A stretch of DNA of 64,000 nucleotides, taken from contig JAQZDA010000010.1 of assembly GCA_028751075.1 (NCBI GenBank), forward strand, positions 1 through 64,000. The letters are read 5' to 3'. The position numbers and the translations under genes are program-made. Shown here piece after piece: positions 17,647 to 27,560 of this stretch. Origin of the DNA: Euryarchaeota archaeon Ods02 (lineage in GTDB: Archaea > Halobacteriota > Halobacteria > Halobacteriales > Halorutilaceae). Position 1 is the first letter of the stretch, and the number at the start of each line of letters is the position of its first letter. Below the pieces are notes generated by a model. The model made no database searches and was not told where the DNA came from. It saw only the letters and a list, made by a program, of their open reading frames with translations.

Positions 17647-18921
17647 TCAGGAACCGTTGGATGCTTCCTCGACGACCTCCTCCAGCGATAGCTCGACCTC
17701 TAAGACGTCCAGAGCCTCCACCTCCGCCTCGACGTCGAGGAGGCCCGCGAGGCTCGGCGTCGACCTGCCGCCGTCGCCGGAGATCAGCTCCTTCACGTAC
17801 AGACCTCCCTCCGTCCGGAGCTCCACCGCCGCGGCTTCTCCTCCGTCCTGTAGCTCTCCGTCTGCTTCGTGGACGCGGCGCTTCCTCACTCTGTCGGCGC
17901 GCCGGCGCTCCACGCGTTCAGGCGTACGTTGCTCGACCGTTGCCTCCGAGAGAGCGTCGACGGCTTCCTCCAGCTCCTCCTCGCTGACGGCCTCCGAGAA
18001 ATCGACCTCCGCCCTGTATCGTTTGTCGGCGTCGCCTTCCTTCACCCGTTCCACGACGTCGCCCTCGACCCTCTGGAGATCCTCGACCTCGACGGCTCCA
18101 TCTGACTCCTCCGCTATCCGCTGCTCTATCGCTTCGAGATCGACGTCCCGCCTTCGAGGGTGTTTGACCTCGAGGACGAACGGTCGGCCGCTGCCGAGCA
18201 TGCGGGCGTCGACGTCCTCGCGGCCGGCTCCGTGGAACACCGCTTCCCCGCCGTCGGTGGCGTCGAGGAAAGCGGGTGCGACGTACTCCTCTACGCTGTC
18301 GTCGACCACGCAGCCGCTGCCCCCGCAAGTCTCGCAGTCGCTGCCCTCCACGGAGCCGGCTCCTCCGCAGTCGTAACACTGCCACTCCGTCTGCGCGACG
18401 CCGCGTTCTAGCTTCCTGTACCGACCGAGGTAGAAGACGGGGTTCACCTGAAGCTCCACAGCGTCACGCGTGAGGTCGCATAGTGCGACGACGTCGGGGC
18501 GTTCGAGCTCGACGTCGGCGTCCACGGATTCGCCGACGCGGCGGCCGACCTCGCGGTTGAACTCCGACTTGAACTCCTCCGCGTACTCAGCCGGCGTGAC
18601 TTCGTCGAGCAAGCGTTCGTTCTCCTCCACCAACGGCTGCGGCCGCGTCCCCACGAGGTATCCCGAGAACTCGTACCCCTCCAGACGGCTGACGACCCTC
18701 TCCGCCCAGCTGTCGACATCGGTGAAGGCGTCGTCACACACCCAGCAGCTTTCGGGTTCGGTGTAGTCCTCGTCGTCCTCCAGCGCGATGGTTGTTCGTA
18801 GGCTGCGGCCGCGTTCGTCGTTGCCGAGGCCGAAAGACAGCTTAGCGAACCTGCGGCCGAGGCAGTGGTCGCATATCTCGCCTTCCTCGAGCACCCGCCG
18901 CGCCTCTTCGAGTACGTCCAT
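17647..18921 (-). CDS. pus10: tRNA pseudouridine synthase Pus10
   Basis: Archaeal Pus10 makes pseudouridine 54 and 55 in the T-loop of tRNA. The N-terminus has a zinc-binding THUMP-related domain with paired cysteines (CDHCLGRRF near 18-26 and CWVC near 59-62). A second Cys-rich insert (CYDCGG...CETCGG) occurs near 205-225. The catalytic aspartate is in GREDVDARMLGSGRPFVLEV near 255-275. The C-terminal GGLYVKELISGDGGRSTPSLAGLL is the family's closing segment. The insert CxxC-N-CxxC between THUMP and catalytic parts is worth noting as a likely extra zinc finger. Confidence 0.92.
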   Translation of the reverse strand: MDVLEEARRVLEEGEICDHCLGRRFAKLSFGLGNDERGRSLRTTIALEDDEDYTEPESCWVCDDAFTDVDSWAERVVSRLEGYEFSGYLVGTRPQPLVEENERLLDEVTPAEYAEEFKSEFNREVGRRVGESVDADVELERPDVVALCDLTRDAVELQVNPVFYLGRYRKLERGVAQTEWQCYDCGGAGSVEGSDCETCGGSGCVVDDSVEEYVAPAFLDATDGGEAVFHGAGREDVDARMLGSGRPFVLEVKHPRRRDVDLEAIEQRIAEESDGAVEVEDLQRVEGDVVERVKEGDADKRYRAEVDFSEAVSEEELEEAVDALSEATVEQRTPERVERRRADRVRKRRVHEADGELQDGGEAAAVELRTEGGLYVKELISGDGGRSTPSLAGLLDVEAEVEALDVLEVELSLEEVVEEASNGS

Positions 18922-19014
18922 CTAACGTAAATCTGGAGCCGGCGGTGTATCAAGCTTTCAACATATCTCCCGGAGCTCCACCGAACTTACAATCGTGGAG
19001 GTGGAAAACAGGCT

Positions 19015-19548
19015 GTGTCGTACTCCGAAAGATGGCAGAACTACCGCAGGAAGACGGTGGCGGAGTTCCGCCGTGCGTTCGACGAGGACCACACGTCGCA
19101 TCAGGTCGCGCTGTCGTTCTCGATAGGTGTGTTCTTGACGGCGATGCCGACGCTCGGCACAGGTGTTCTGATGATGGTGGGGCTCGCGTACTACTTCGCC
19201 TGGATGAGCAAGGTTGCTTTGTTCTGCGCCGTCCTCATCCTCAATCCCCTGGTGAAGCCGTTCGTCTACGTCGCCAGCTACTGGCTCGGAGCCTTACTGT
19301 TCGGCACCGGCGACGTAACCTACTTCGACCGCCAGATGTTGAACTCAGCCGCCGAGATCCTCCGCAACCTCGTGCTCGGCAACCTCGCTATAGCTGTTTT
19401 CTTCGCCGTCGTCAGCTACTTCGCCGCATTAGCCGTGGTTACGGAGTACAGACGCCGTGACATCCACGTCGTAGAGGACGTCGCGGAAGAGGTAGTGGAG
19501 ACGCTTGAGGAGAAGGTCGAGGAGACGGCTGTGGAAGAGAAAAGGTAG
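19015..19548 (+). CDS. DUF2062 membrane protein
   Basis: A 177-residue integral membrane protein of the DUF2062 family. A cytoplasmic N-terminus ends in SHQVALSFSIGVFLTAMPT, then come three hydrophobic segments (about 40-70, 72-95, 118-145). The LNPLVKPFVYVASYWLG stretch is the family's best conserved part. An acidic helix follows. The GTG start has a strong Shine-Dalgarno sequence GGAGGTG (18998-19004) ten bases upstream, an exception to the leaderless habit of the neighbours. Function unknown. Convergent with rpoA2. Confidence 0.75.
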   Translation: MSYSERWQNYRRKTVAEFRRAFDEDHTSHQVALSFSIGVFLTAMPTLGTGVLMMVGLAYYFAWMSKVALFCAVLILNPLVKPFVYVASYWLGALLFGTGDVTYFDRQMLNSAAEILRNLVLGNLAIAVFFAVVSYFAALAVVTEYRRRDIHVVEDVAEEVVETLEEKVEETAVEEKR

Positions 19549-19585
19549 AGGAGACGGACCGAAAAATCTGATCTAGCTTCGGGGT

Positions 19586-20728
19586 TCAGTCGCCGCCAGG
19601 GCGTCCGACCTTCAGCTCCACGTCACCGGTTCCGATCTTGATGGGTTGGCCGACGATGACGTTCTCCGTGACTCCGTTCAGGTCGTCGTCTTCGCCGTGG
19701 ACGGCGGCGTCGAGGAGGTGGTTGACGGTGACCTCGAACGCCGCCCGCGACAGTACGCTGCCTTTCGAACCAGAGATACCGTGACGTCCGATGCTCTGGA
19801 GGTCGCCGGTCGTCGTCATCGCGTCGGCGACGAGCATCACGTGTCGTATGTCTACCTCGAGACCCTGTTCACCCAGCGTGCTCACTATCTCCTCCACCAC
19901 GGTGTTACGGGCGGCTTCGATACCCAATGCCTTCTGCATCTCGTGGAGGTTGTTGGTCTTCGTCCGCGTCGAGTCGACGCCTTCGACCTTCAGCGCTTTC
20001 TTGAACTTCGAACCCTCGGTGTACAGAACGTACTCCTCGTCGCCGTCCTCGACCTCCTCCTTCCGGATGACGACGCGTTCTACGCCGTCGATGCCTTTGA
20101 ACACGACCTCACGTAGCTCCTCCACCAATTGCAGGAGCTCGCGGTAGGACGGTGAGTCGGGGCCGAACGACATCGACTCCTCGTCCACGGATACGTCTAA
20201 CTCTTCCTCTATGGACTCCGCCACCTCCTCCCGCGAGAGCTGGCGTTCCTCCAGCGCTTCCTCGTCGAGGTCGACGGCTACCTGCATGTCGGCGACGTCG
20301 ATGGAGAGGTCGCCGATAGACAGGACGTCGGTGGCTTCGAGCTCCCAGACGACCTCCCTCGCTTTATCGCGGTCGCCCGCGTACTCGTCCTCGAGGTAGA
20401 CCGTCATCATCGGGGTGTCGGGTTCCTTCCGCGCATCCACGAGCTCTATCAACCGCGGCAGCCCCTGTGTGACGTCGATCTCGGCGACGCCGGCGTAGTG
20501 GAACGTGTTCATCGTCATCTGTGTCCCTGGTTCGCCGATGCTCTGCGCGCTCACGGTTCCAACAGGTTCTAAGGGGTCGATGCGCGTCTGCTCGTACCGT
20601 TCGTAGACGGCGTCAGCTACCTCCACCGCTTCCTCGTCGCTGAGGCTGCGTTCCTCCGCGGTAGCGCGGACCTTCTCACGGAGCCTCTCGGGTAGCTCGC
20701 TGTCGTCGAGATGTTCCTCCAGCGACAT
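19586..20728 (-). CDS. rpoA2: DNA-directed RNA polymerase subunit A''
   Basis: C-terminal part of the largest RNAP subunit, completing the jaw and trigger loop. Visible: [23 protein letters not shown], the trigger-loop region, and [15 protein letters not shown]. The chain then runs through the jaw to [18 protein letters not shown] and the C-terminal [13 protein letters not shown]. Length 380. Its ATG overlaps the rpoA1 stop by one base (TGATG), so the two are translationally coupled. It ends the operon here: the next gene is convergent, and the usual nusA-rps12-rps7-fusA run is absent. Confidence 0.97.
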   Translation of the reverse strand: MSLEEHLDDSELPERLREKVRATAEERSLSDEEAVEVADAVYERYEQTRIDPLEPVGTVSAQSIGEPGTQMTMNTFHYAGVAEIDVTQGLPRLIELVDARKEPDTPMMTVYLEDEYAGDRDKAREVVWELEATDVLSIGDLSIDVADMQVAVDLDEEALEERQLSREEVAESIEEELDVSVDEESMSFGPDSPSYRELLQLVEELREVVFKGIDGVERVVIRKEEVEDGDEEYVLYTEGSKFKKALKVEGVDSTRTKTNNLHEMQKALGIEAARNTVVEEIVSTLGEQGLEVDIRHVMLVADAMTTTGDLQSIGRHGISGSKGSVLSRAAFEVTVNHLLDAAVHGEDDDLNGVTENVIVGQPIKIGTGDVELKVGRPGGD

Positions 20729-23430
20729 CAGTCGTCACCTCCTGCGGGAGCTTCGTCGGCGTCTAGGACGCGGTCTGCTATGGCGTCGACGTCGACTGCG
20801 TCGCCGTCCGGCATCTTCATGGGGTCGGTTCCGTCTTCACCGTACTCGAACTGGACGATGTCGTTCTCGCTGTTCCGGACGGTTCCGTCGTACTGCGCCT
20901 CCAGCTCCTGCAGGGCGTTGATGAGACGGCGCTGGAGGTATCCGCTCTTCGACGTCCTGACGGCGGTGTCGACGAGTCCCTCGCGTCCACCCATCGCGTG
21001 GAAGAAGAACTCCCTGGGTTCCAGGCCTTCCTTGTAGCTGTGGCGGACGAAGCCGCGTGCGTCGGCGCTGAGGTCGTCTTCCTTGAAGTGCGACAGCGTC
21101 CGGTTCTCGTACCCTCGGTTGATGCGTTCGCCGCGCACCGCCTGCTGGCCGACACATCCAGCCATCTGAGTGAGGTTCAACATCGAACCTCGGGCTCCGC
21201 TGTCCGCCATCACCACTCCCGGGTTGTCGTCCTCTAGGTACTGCTCCGCTATCTCACCCGCGCTGTCACGGGCTTTGCCGAGCGCCTGCATTATCTTCAT
21301 CTCCAGCGTCTCCTCCAGGCTCCGTCCAGGCAGGCTTTCGAGCTCGCCGCGTTCGTAGGTCTCGATCAGGCGTTCGACCTCTTCCTCGGCTTCCTCGATG
21401 CCGACGTCTATCTCTTCACGGGCTTCCTCCGGCAGGTCCTCGTCGCTGATGCCGAAGCTGAAGCCGAAATGCATTATCGACCGTATCGCGAGGCTGCTGA
21501 CGTCGTCGATGAACCGCGCGGTCCGGTCCATCCCGTAGATCTTAGCCACGGTCTCCACTATCTCGCCGACGAAGCTGCCGACGGCGTCTTCGTCGATGGT
21601 TCCTTCGAGGAGCTCGCCGTCCTCGATGACGACGGTGTCGCCGGCGCTGCTCTCGAACTCCATGTCGAGGCCGTCCGGCAAGAGCAAGCTGAAGACGGTG
21701 TCTCCGTACCAGTGCTCGTCTCCATCTATCTCTTCGTCGGCTTCCGGTAGCTCGGTGACGCTGGTCTTCCTGAGGAGGTCGAGCGCCTGACTTTCGTCGA
21801 ACAGCTCCTCCTCGTGCGTCAGCAGGTAGGTTCCGCTGATGTGGTCCTGTATGGCGCCGATGATGGGGCCGCCGAAACGCGGACTCAGGATGTGTTCCTG
21901 CACCTTCATCAGTACCTCGGCTTCCGCGAGCGCTTCCTCGCTCTGGACGACGTGCATGTTCATCTCGTCGCCGTCGAAGTCCGCGTTGTACGGTGGACAC
22001 ACCGTGGTGTTGAGGCGGAAGGTCTTGTACGGCATCACGACGACCTCGTGCGCCATCATCGACATCCTGTGCAGCGACGGCTGCCGGTTGAACAGCACTA
22101 CGTCGCCGTCGGTGAGATGTCGTTCCACGGTCCAGCCGAGGCCCTGCGGGTCGGCGTCGTCGTCGGACGCGCCGGCTTCTTCCTCTTCTTCGTCGCCTTC
22201 CCCGGCCATCGGACCCGCTCCCTCGGGCGTCAGCATCCGTTCGGCGAGCGCCTCCGCGTTCTTGTCCTTCACCTTGAGTCGGCGGCCGTCCTCGCGTTTC
22301 ACGTAGTTCGCGCCGGGGTGGTCTTCGGGTCCGCGTCGGACGTACTCGACTATCTCCTCGATGTTGTTCTCCGTGACCTTCACCTTCAACGTCATCTCCT
22401 TCGCTATCTCCTCGGGCACCCCTACCTCGTTCACGGATATCGTGGGGTCGGGGCTGATGACGGTGCGCGAGCTGAAGTTCACGCGTTTACCCGACAGCGA
22501 GCCGCGGAACCGGCCTTCCTTGCCCTTCAATCTCTGGCTCAGGGTCTTCAGCGGGCGGCCGCTGCGGTGGTGCGCCGGCGGGGTGCCGCTTATCTCGTTG
22601 TCGACGAACGTGGTGACGTGGTACTGCAGCAGCTCCCAGAGGTCCTCGATTATCAGCTGCGGCGACCCCGCTTCGCGGTTCTCCATGAACCGCTGGTTGA
22701 TGCGGATGATGTCGACGAGCTTGTGGGTCAGGTCGTCTTCGCTGCGTTGGCCGCTGTCGAGGGTTATGCTGGGTCGCGCGGTCACCGGCGGCACCGGCAG
22801 CACGGTGAGTATCATCCACTCGGGTCGTGCGCGGTCCGCGTTGATGCCGAGAACCCTGAGGTCGTCGTCGGGGATGCGTTCGAACCTGTCGCGGATGTCG
22901 CTCGGCATCAGCTTCTGCCCGTCCTCGTAGTACGTCGTGGGTTTGTCGTGTTTGACGTCCTTCTGCTCGGCTTCGCAGTGCGGGCAGGTGCCGGCTTTCC
23001 GCGCGCTCCGTATCGCGCTTTTCATGACGTCGCTGACGTCCTCCTCTAGCTCGCGAGCGGTCTCGAGCTTCTCCCTGTACTCCTCTTGTTGGCTGTCGTC
23101 GAGGAGGAGGCGGGCGCAGTCGTGACAGGTGCCGCGGAGGAGGCGGCGGATGAGCTTGCTGAAGCCCGGGTGGACGACGGGCGCCGCTAGCTCGATGTGG
23201 CCGAAATGCCCCTCGCACCGTCCAGACCGTTTGCCGCAGGTCTTGCACTGTAAGCCGGGGTCGATGACTCCGAGACGTGGGTCCATCAGTCCCATGTCGA
23301 TGGGGAATCCGTCGTCGTCGTAGGTGTCGGCGGTGATTATCTTCGTCACCGACATGTTCCTGTACTCCTCCGGACTCATGAGTCCGAACTCGATGGTCTC
23401 GATCGTCTTGGGGGTGGTTCTCTGACTCAT
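20728..23430 (-). CDS. rpoA1: DNA-directed RNA polymerase subunit A'
   Basis: N-terminal two-thirds of the largest RNAP subunit. Zinc-binding clamp residues occur in [17 protein letters not shown] (about 62-78), with further CxxC pairs near 100 and 149. The catalytic loop [10 protein letters not shown] binds the active-site magnesium. The bridge helix region lies near [17 protein letters not shown]. An acidic insert [18 protein letters not shown] (about 400-420) is specific to this lineage or to halophiles. Length 900. It starts one base after the rpoB1 stop. Confidence 0.97.
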   Translation of the reverse strand: MSQRTTPKTIETIEFGLMSPEEYRNMSVTKIITADTYDDDGFPIDMGLMDPRLGVIDPGLQCKTCGKRSGRCEGHFGHIELAAPVVHPGFSKLIRRLLRGTCHDCARLLLDDSQQEEYREKLETARELEEDVSDVMKSAIRSARKAGTCPHCEAEQKDVKHDKPTTYYEDGQKLMPSDIRDRFERIPDDDLRVLGINADRARPEWMILTVLPVPPVTARPSITLDSGQRSEDDLTHKLVDIIRINQRFMENREAGSPQLIIEDLWELLQYHVTTFVDNEISGTPPAHHRSGRPLKTLSQRLKGKEGRFRGSLSGKRVNFSSRTVISPDPTISVNEVGVPEEIAKEMTLKVKVTENNIEEIVEYVRRGPEDHPGANYVKREDGRRLKVKDKNAEALAERMLTPEGAGPMAGEGDEEEEEAGASDDDADPQGLGWTVERHLTDGDVVLFNRQPSLHRMSMMAHEVVVMPYKTFRLNTTVCPPYNADFDGDEMNMHVVQSEEALAEAEVLMKVQEHILSPRFGGPIIGAIQDHISGTYLLTHEEELFDESQALDLLRKTSVTELPEADEEIDGDEHWYGDTVFSLLLPDGLDMEFESSAGDTVVIEDGELLEGTIDEDAVGSFVGEIVETVAKIYGMDRTARFIDDVSSLAIRSIMHFGFSFGISDEDLPEEAREEIDVGIEEAEEEVERLIETYERGELESLPGRSLEETLEMKIMQALGKARDSAGEIAEQYLEDDNPGVVMADSGARGSMLNLTQMAGCVGQQAVRGERINRGYENRTLSHFKEDDLSADARGFVRHSYKEGLEPREFFFHAMGGREGLVDTAVRTSKSGYLQRRLINALQELEAQYDGTVRNSENDIVQFEYGEDGTDPMKMPDGDAVDVDAIADRVLDADEAPAGGDD

Positions 23431-23431
23431 C

Positions 23432-25252
23432 TTATACTGCGTCCTCCAGTTCTAGTCGTGGCGCTATTCCAAGCGACCTCATCTCGTCGAGCAGCAGCTT
23501 GAACGCGTAGCTCATCTCCACGCTGTGTATGTCGCTCTCTTCCTCGCAGCTCTGGCAGTAGACTCGGTTCTGTCGGACGTCCTCCGTCCCCGTCATCCCG
23601 CATTCTCCGCAGACGTAGATGTACTCGCGGTCGCTTTCGTCGAGCAACCTGTCTTTCAGCGTGAGTGCGGCGCCGTGTCCGATGAGGACGTCGCGCTCCA
23701 TCTCCCCGATACGTAGTCCGCCTTCGCGGGCGCGGCCCTCCGTAGGCTGACGGGTGAGCACCTGGACGGGGCCGTGGCTTCGGGCGTGTATCTTGTTGGA
23801 GACCATGTGGTGGAGCTTCTGGTACATGATGATGCCTGTGTACACTTCGGCTTCCACTTTCTCGCCGGTGATACCGCTGTACATCTCCTCCTTGCCGCTG
23901 TGTTTGAAGCCCCGATCTTCGAGGCCGTCGCGTAGGTCGTCCTCGTCTTCACCGGTGAAAGCTGTGCCGTCGACTCTGCGTCCTTCGAGCGCGCCGACCT
24001 TGCCGCCGAGCATCTCGAGCACGTGTCCTACGGTCATACGCGACGGTAGTGCGTGGGGGTTGATGATGAGGTCGGGGACGACGCCGTCCTTGGTGAACGG
24101 CATGTCCTCCTGCGGTGCGATGTGTCCGGTGACGCCTTTCTGTCCGTGGCGGCTGGCGAACTTGTCACCCATCTCGGGGACGCGTTGGTCGCGGACCTTG
24201 ACCTTCGCTATCTTGTTGCCTTCTTCGTTCTCCATCACGATGACGGTGTCGACGATGCCGCTTTCGTTCGACCTGACGGTGACGCTTGTTTCACGTCGTT
24301 TCTGCGGGCTGATTCCACCCATCTCGTCGGGTTCCTCGAGGAAACGCGGCGGCGACGTCTTCCCGATGAGTACGGCGTTCGAGTCCACGGGTGTCTCGGG
24401 GTTGATGAGGCCGTCTTCGTCGAGATCAGTGTAGGCTTCCTCGCCGCGGTGGCCGCGGACGTCGTCGTCGGGTATCTCGAACCTGTCTTTCTGACCGCCG
24501 GGGTAGTGCCGGCCTTCGCCTTCGTACGTCCGGAAGAAATGAGATCTGGCGAGCCCTCGTTCTATGCTGCCTTTGTTGAGGACTAGGGCGTCCTCTATGT
24601 TGAAGCCCTCGTAGCTCATGACGGCGACGACGAAGTTCTGGCCCGCGGGGCGTTCGTCGTAGTTTATCTGGTCGCTGGTCTGCGTCTTCACCATGGGTTT
24701 CTGCGGGTAGTGGAGGAGGTGGCTCTGTGTGTCGGCGCGGACGCGGTAGTTCGCGGATGGTAGGCCGAGACACTGCTTCACCATGCCGGCTCCCATGGTG
24801 ATACGTGGTGATGCGTTGTGCTCGGGGTAGGGTATCATCCCTGCTCCGATGCCGAGTATCAGCGAGGGCTCTATCTCCATGTGAGTGTGGTCCATGGTGA
24901 CCTCCGTCTCGTCGACTGCGACGAGGATGTCCTCCTCCTCGTTTGCGTCGATGTACTCGACGAGTCCGGCTTCGACGAGGTCGTCGAACTCTATCTCGCC
25001 TTCCTCCAGCATCTCGACGTGTTCTTCGTCGACGAGTGGTTCGCCGTCCTGGACTACTATGAGGGGGCGGCGGGCGCGTCCGGGTCCGGTCTCGATGAAG
25101 ACCTCATCGGTGTGGCTGTCCTTGTTGATGTTGACCTGGTTGCTTATCTCTCCTCTCCGACGCGACAGCTTCAGGCTGTCCACGAGCTTCTCCGGATCCT
25201 CGTGGGTTCCTACGAGGCTTCCGTCTACGTAGACCTTGGATTTCTCTTGCAT
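23432..25252 (-). CDS. rpoB1: DNA-directed RNA polymerase subunit B'
   Basis: C-terminal half of the second largest subunit, split from B'' as in haloarchaea and many methanogens. It carries the hybrid-binding and wall regions ([17 protein letters not shown], the [12 protein letters not shown] loop that contacts the active site) and a C-terminal zinc finger with CGECGM and CQSC pairs. Length 606 is normal. Only four bases separate it from the rpoB2 stop. Confidence 0.97.
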   Translation of the reverse strand: MQEKSKVYVDGSLVGTHEDPEKLVDSLKLSRRRGEISNQVNINKDSHTDEVFIETGPGRARRPLIVVQDGEPLVDEEHVEMLEEGEIEFDDLVEAGLVEYIDANEEEDILVAVDETEVTMDHTHMEIEPSLILGIGAGMIPYPEHNASPRITMGAGMVKQCLGLPSANYRVRADTQSHLLHYPQKPMVKTQTSDQINYDERPAGQNFVVAVMSYEGFNIEDALVLNKGSIERGLARSHFFRTYEGEGRHYPGGQKDRFEIPDDDVRGHRGEEAYTDLDEDGLINPETPVDSNAVLIGKTSPPRFLEEPDEMGGISPQKRRETSVTVRSNESGIVDTVIVMENEEGNKIAKVKVRDQRVPEMGDKFASRHGQKGVTGHIAPQEDMPFTKDGVVPDLIINPHALPSRMTVGHVLEMLGGKVGALEGRRVDGTAFTGEDEDDLRDGLEDRGFKHSGKEEMYSGITGEKVEAEVYTGIIMYQKLHHMVSNKIHARSHGPVQVLTRQPTEGRAREGGLRIGEMERDVLIGHGAALTLKDRLLDESDREYIYVCGECGMTGTEDVRQNRVYCQSCEEESDIHSVEMSYAFKLLLDEMRSLGIAPRLELEDAV

Positions 25253-25256
25253 TGGT

Positions 25257-27128
25257 TCAGTCTCCTCCTGTGTCGGGGTTGGCTTCTATCTCCTCGGTGC
25301 TGGCTTCCTGGATGACCTCCTCCTCTGCTTCTCCTTCTTCCTCTGAGTCGGCTTCCTCTCCTTCGACTTCTTCTTCGGAACTCGCTTCTACGTCTTCGGC
25401 TTCCTCCTCTGCTTCGGGAACGGGTTCCTCTCCCTCCCCGGGCTCCTCGCCGTCTCCTTCCTCTGCTCCGTCTTCCTCGCCTTCTTCCTCGCCTTCTTCC
25501 TCGTCTTTTTCGTCGTCGTCCTTCCGTTCTTCCTCCTGCTTCCTCCGCATCTCCTCGGCCTCGCGTTCGCGTTTCTCCTTCGCCTCCTTCAGACGTTTAC
25601 GCTGGTCCTCGCTGACCTCGTGCGCGATGGGTTCGACGTCGAGCTCCGTCAACGTCTCCGCGAGGTTGCTGGTGTCTTCGATGCCTTTGCTGATCTCTAC
25701 GCTCTGCGCGAAGTTCTTGACGAGCCCGCAGTTCGGTCCCTCGGGGGTCTCGCCGGGGCAGATCCGTCCCCACTGCGTGCTGTGGAGGTCGCGTGCTTCG
25801 AAGTGCGGCTGCGCCCTCGAAAGCGGTGAGACGACGCGTCGGAGATGCGACAGCACGGCCATGTGGTCGGCGCGGTCGAGCAACTGGGCGACGCCGCTGC
25901 GGCCGCCGACCCAGTTACCGGTGGCGAGCGGGTGTTCGAGGCGTTCGGTGAGGACGTCGCTTCGGACGACGGTGTCGACCCTTAGCTCGCGGTTGCGCAT
26001 GTTCGCTCGTTCGAGCTGGTACTTGACGTCGCGTGCGAGCTTGTTGATGCCGACCCTGAAGAGGTCCTCCATGAGGTCGCCGCTTATCTTCAGCCGTTTG
26101 TTGCTGTAGTGGTCCTTGTCGTCGGGTGTGCGGCGTCCGAGCGCGAGCTCGAAGCAGGTCTCCGCCATCCGGCAGAGGTAGTGTGCTTTCGCGAGCCGGA
26201 CTTCGAGGTCGTCGTCGCTGACTCCGTCGAGGTGAGGGAGGAGGTATCGGTCGATGACGTAGTCCGCTCGTTTCTGCTGGTACTCCCTGGCCTGTCCGCG
26301 GGCGACCTGTTTCCCGAGCTTCTCCATCGCTTCCTCGTGGGTCTCTACCTCGGCTTCCTCGAGGTTCTCGAGCATGTACTTCACTATCTCGGGGTCGTTG
26401 CTCACGCTCTGGACGATGGCTTCGTCGGTCTCGAGCCCGAGCGCTCGGACGAGGGTGACGAAGTTTATGTTGTTGCTCACCGAGGGGAAGTTGACCTCTA
26501 GGAGGCTGTCGCGTCCGCGTTCGACGACGACGAGGGCGCGGTATCCCTGTCGGTGGCTGAAGACCTTCGCGACCTGTATCTCGTCGCCGTACTTGGTGTC
26601 TTTCTCGGCGAGGATGGTGTTGGGTGCGAGGTCCTCGCTGGTCATGAGGACGCGTTCGCTGCCGTTGACGATGAAGTAGCCGCCGGGGTCCTCGGGGTCC
26701 TCCCCGAGCTCGATTATCTCTTCGTCGCTGAGGCCTTCGAGGTTGCAGTTGTTCGACCTCATCATGATGGGGAGGTCGCCGATGTAGGTCTCCGTCGGCT
26801 CATACTCCTTGTCACCCTCGACGATCTGCATCTCCATGAACATCGGCGCGCTGTACGTTATGTTCCGGAGGCGGGCTTCCTGCGGGTACAGGGGTTCCTC
26901 GCTGCCGTCGGCTTCCTGAACCTTCGGCGTGCCCACGCGGATGTTGCCGAGGGCGACGAACACCTCTTCCTCTCCTTCCTTCTCTCCGATGTCGGTGTCG
27001 ATGGTCTCCTGTTCGTCGATGACCCTCTGCATCCCGTGTTCGAGGAAGTTGTTGAAGGACTCTATGTGGTGTTCTGCGATGCGGTCTGCGCTGAAGTAGG
27101 CGTCGGCGATCTTACGTGTCTCCATCAT
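25257..27128 (-). CDS. rpoB2: DNA-directed RNA polymerase subunit B'' with charged C-terminal tail
   Basis: N-terminal half of the second largest RNAP subunit: protrusion, lobe and fork. The core reads from the [22 protein letters not shown] start to [18 protein letters not shown], where B'' normally ends soon after, near 500-525 residues. Here about 119 further residues follow (505-623): a Lys/Arg/Glu helix ([20 protein letters not shown]) and then an almost continuous Glu/Asp/Gly run. The tail sits exactly at the B''/B' split point. The core is certain; the tail's role is unknown. Confidence 0.96.
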   Translation of the reverse strand: MMETRKIADAYFSADRIAEHHIESFNNFLEHGMQRVIDEQETIDTDIGEKEGEEEVFVALGNIRVGTPKVQEADGSEEPLYPQEARLRNITYSAPMFMEMQIVEGDKEYEPTETYIGDLPIMMRSNNCNLEGLSDEEIIELGEDPEDPGGYFIVNGSERVLMTSEDLAPNTILAEKDTKYGDEIQVAKVFSHRQGYRALVVVERGRDSLLEVNFPSVSNNINFVTLVRALGLETDEAIVQSVSNDPEIVKYMLENLEEAEVETHEEAMEKLGKQVARGQAREYQQKRADYVIDRYLLPHLDGVSDDDLEVRLAKAHYLCRMAETCFELALGRRTPDDKDHYSNKRLKISGDLMEDLFRVGINKLARDVKYQLERANMRNRELRVDTVVRSDVLTERLEHPLATGNWVGGRSGVAQLLDRADHMAVLSHLRRVVSPLSRAQPHFEARDLHSTQWGRICPGETPEGPNCGLVKNFAQSVEISKGIEDTSNLAETLTELDVEPIAHEVSEDQRKRLKEAKEKREREAEEMRRKQEEERKDDDEKDEEEGEEEGEEDGAEEGDGEEPGEGEEPVPEAEEEAEDVEASSEEEVEGEEADSEEEGEAEEEVIQEASTEEIEANPDTGGD

Positions 27129-27171
27129 GTTTTGAGGGGGTGGTGGGGGTGGCTGCTGGGTCTGTCTGTGG

Positions 27172-27411
27172 TCATTCGTCGACGACTATCCTGTAGGCTA
27201 TGGCTTCGTCGGTGGTCCAGCTCTCGCGGACTATCTTGAGGACATCTCCGGGTTCGGCGTCGAGCTCCTTGACGGCGGCGTCCAGCCTCCCTATCTTGGG
27301 TAGGTCGGTCTTCTTGATGTCGTATCTCTCGAGCAGTTCTTCGACTTCGTCGTCGTCGAGCACGACGTGTTCCGGGACGAGCTCGTGGTCGAGTACGTCG
27401 TATCTGGCCAT
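27172..27411 (-). CDS. rpoH: DNA-directed RNA polymerase subunit H
   Basis: Archaeal RpoH, the counterpart of the C-terminal domain of eukaryotic RPB5, at the downstream DNA entry of RNAP. It has the family core LVPEHVVLDDDEVEELLERYDI, LPKIGRLDAAVKEL and a C-terminal YRIVV strand. Length 79 is standard. It is the first gene of the rpo operon, and its ATG has a Shine-Dalgarno GGAGG eight bases upstream. Confidence 0.96.
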   Translation of the reverse strand: MARYDVLDHELVPEHVVLDDDEVEELLERYDIKKTDLPKIGRLDAAVKELDAEPGDVLKIVRESWTTDEAIAYRIVVDE

Positions 27412-27416
27412 TCAGA

Positions 27417-27424
27417 CACCCTCC
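27417..27424 (-). promoter_or_regulatory. Shine-Dalgarno of rpoH
   Basis: GGAGGGTG on the minus strand, spaced for the rpoH ATG. The operon therefore has a true 5' leader of about 40 nt, unlike most genes here. Confidence 0.6.
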
Positions 27425-27470
27425 GGTGGAAAATCATCTGTCATCAGGTGTGACTTGTTAAGTCAGGCAC

Positions 27471-27486
27471 CCATTAAACTTTTATC
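27471..27486 (-). promoter_or_regulatory. Promoter of the rpo operon
   Basis: The AT-rich minus-strand stretch ATAAAAGTTTAATGG contains a TATA element and a purine-rich upstream flank of BRE type. It lies about 60-75 bp ahead of rpoH and predicts a leader holding the Shine-Dalgarno sequence. Confidence 0.55.
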
Positions 27487-27560
27487 TTTTGTACTCGTAT
27501 GGGGTTGGTTGGCGTCTGTCGCGTGGGGCCGGGTCGTCGCGAGGCCGGAGCCCCCGTATC

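Noticed and set aside
21814-23049. Frame of 411 codons antisense to rpoA1
   Set aside because: Shadow frame; rpoA1 is unmistakable and the antisense protein has no recognisable segment.
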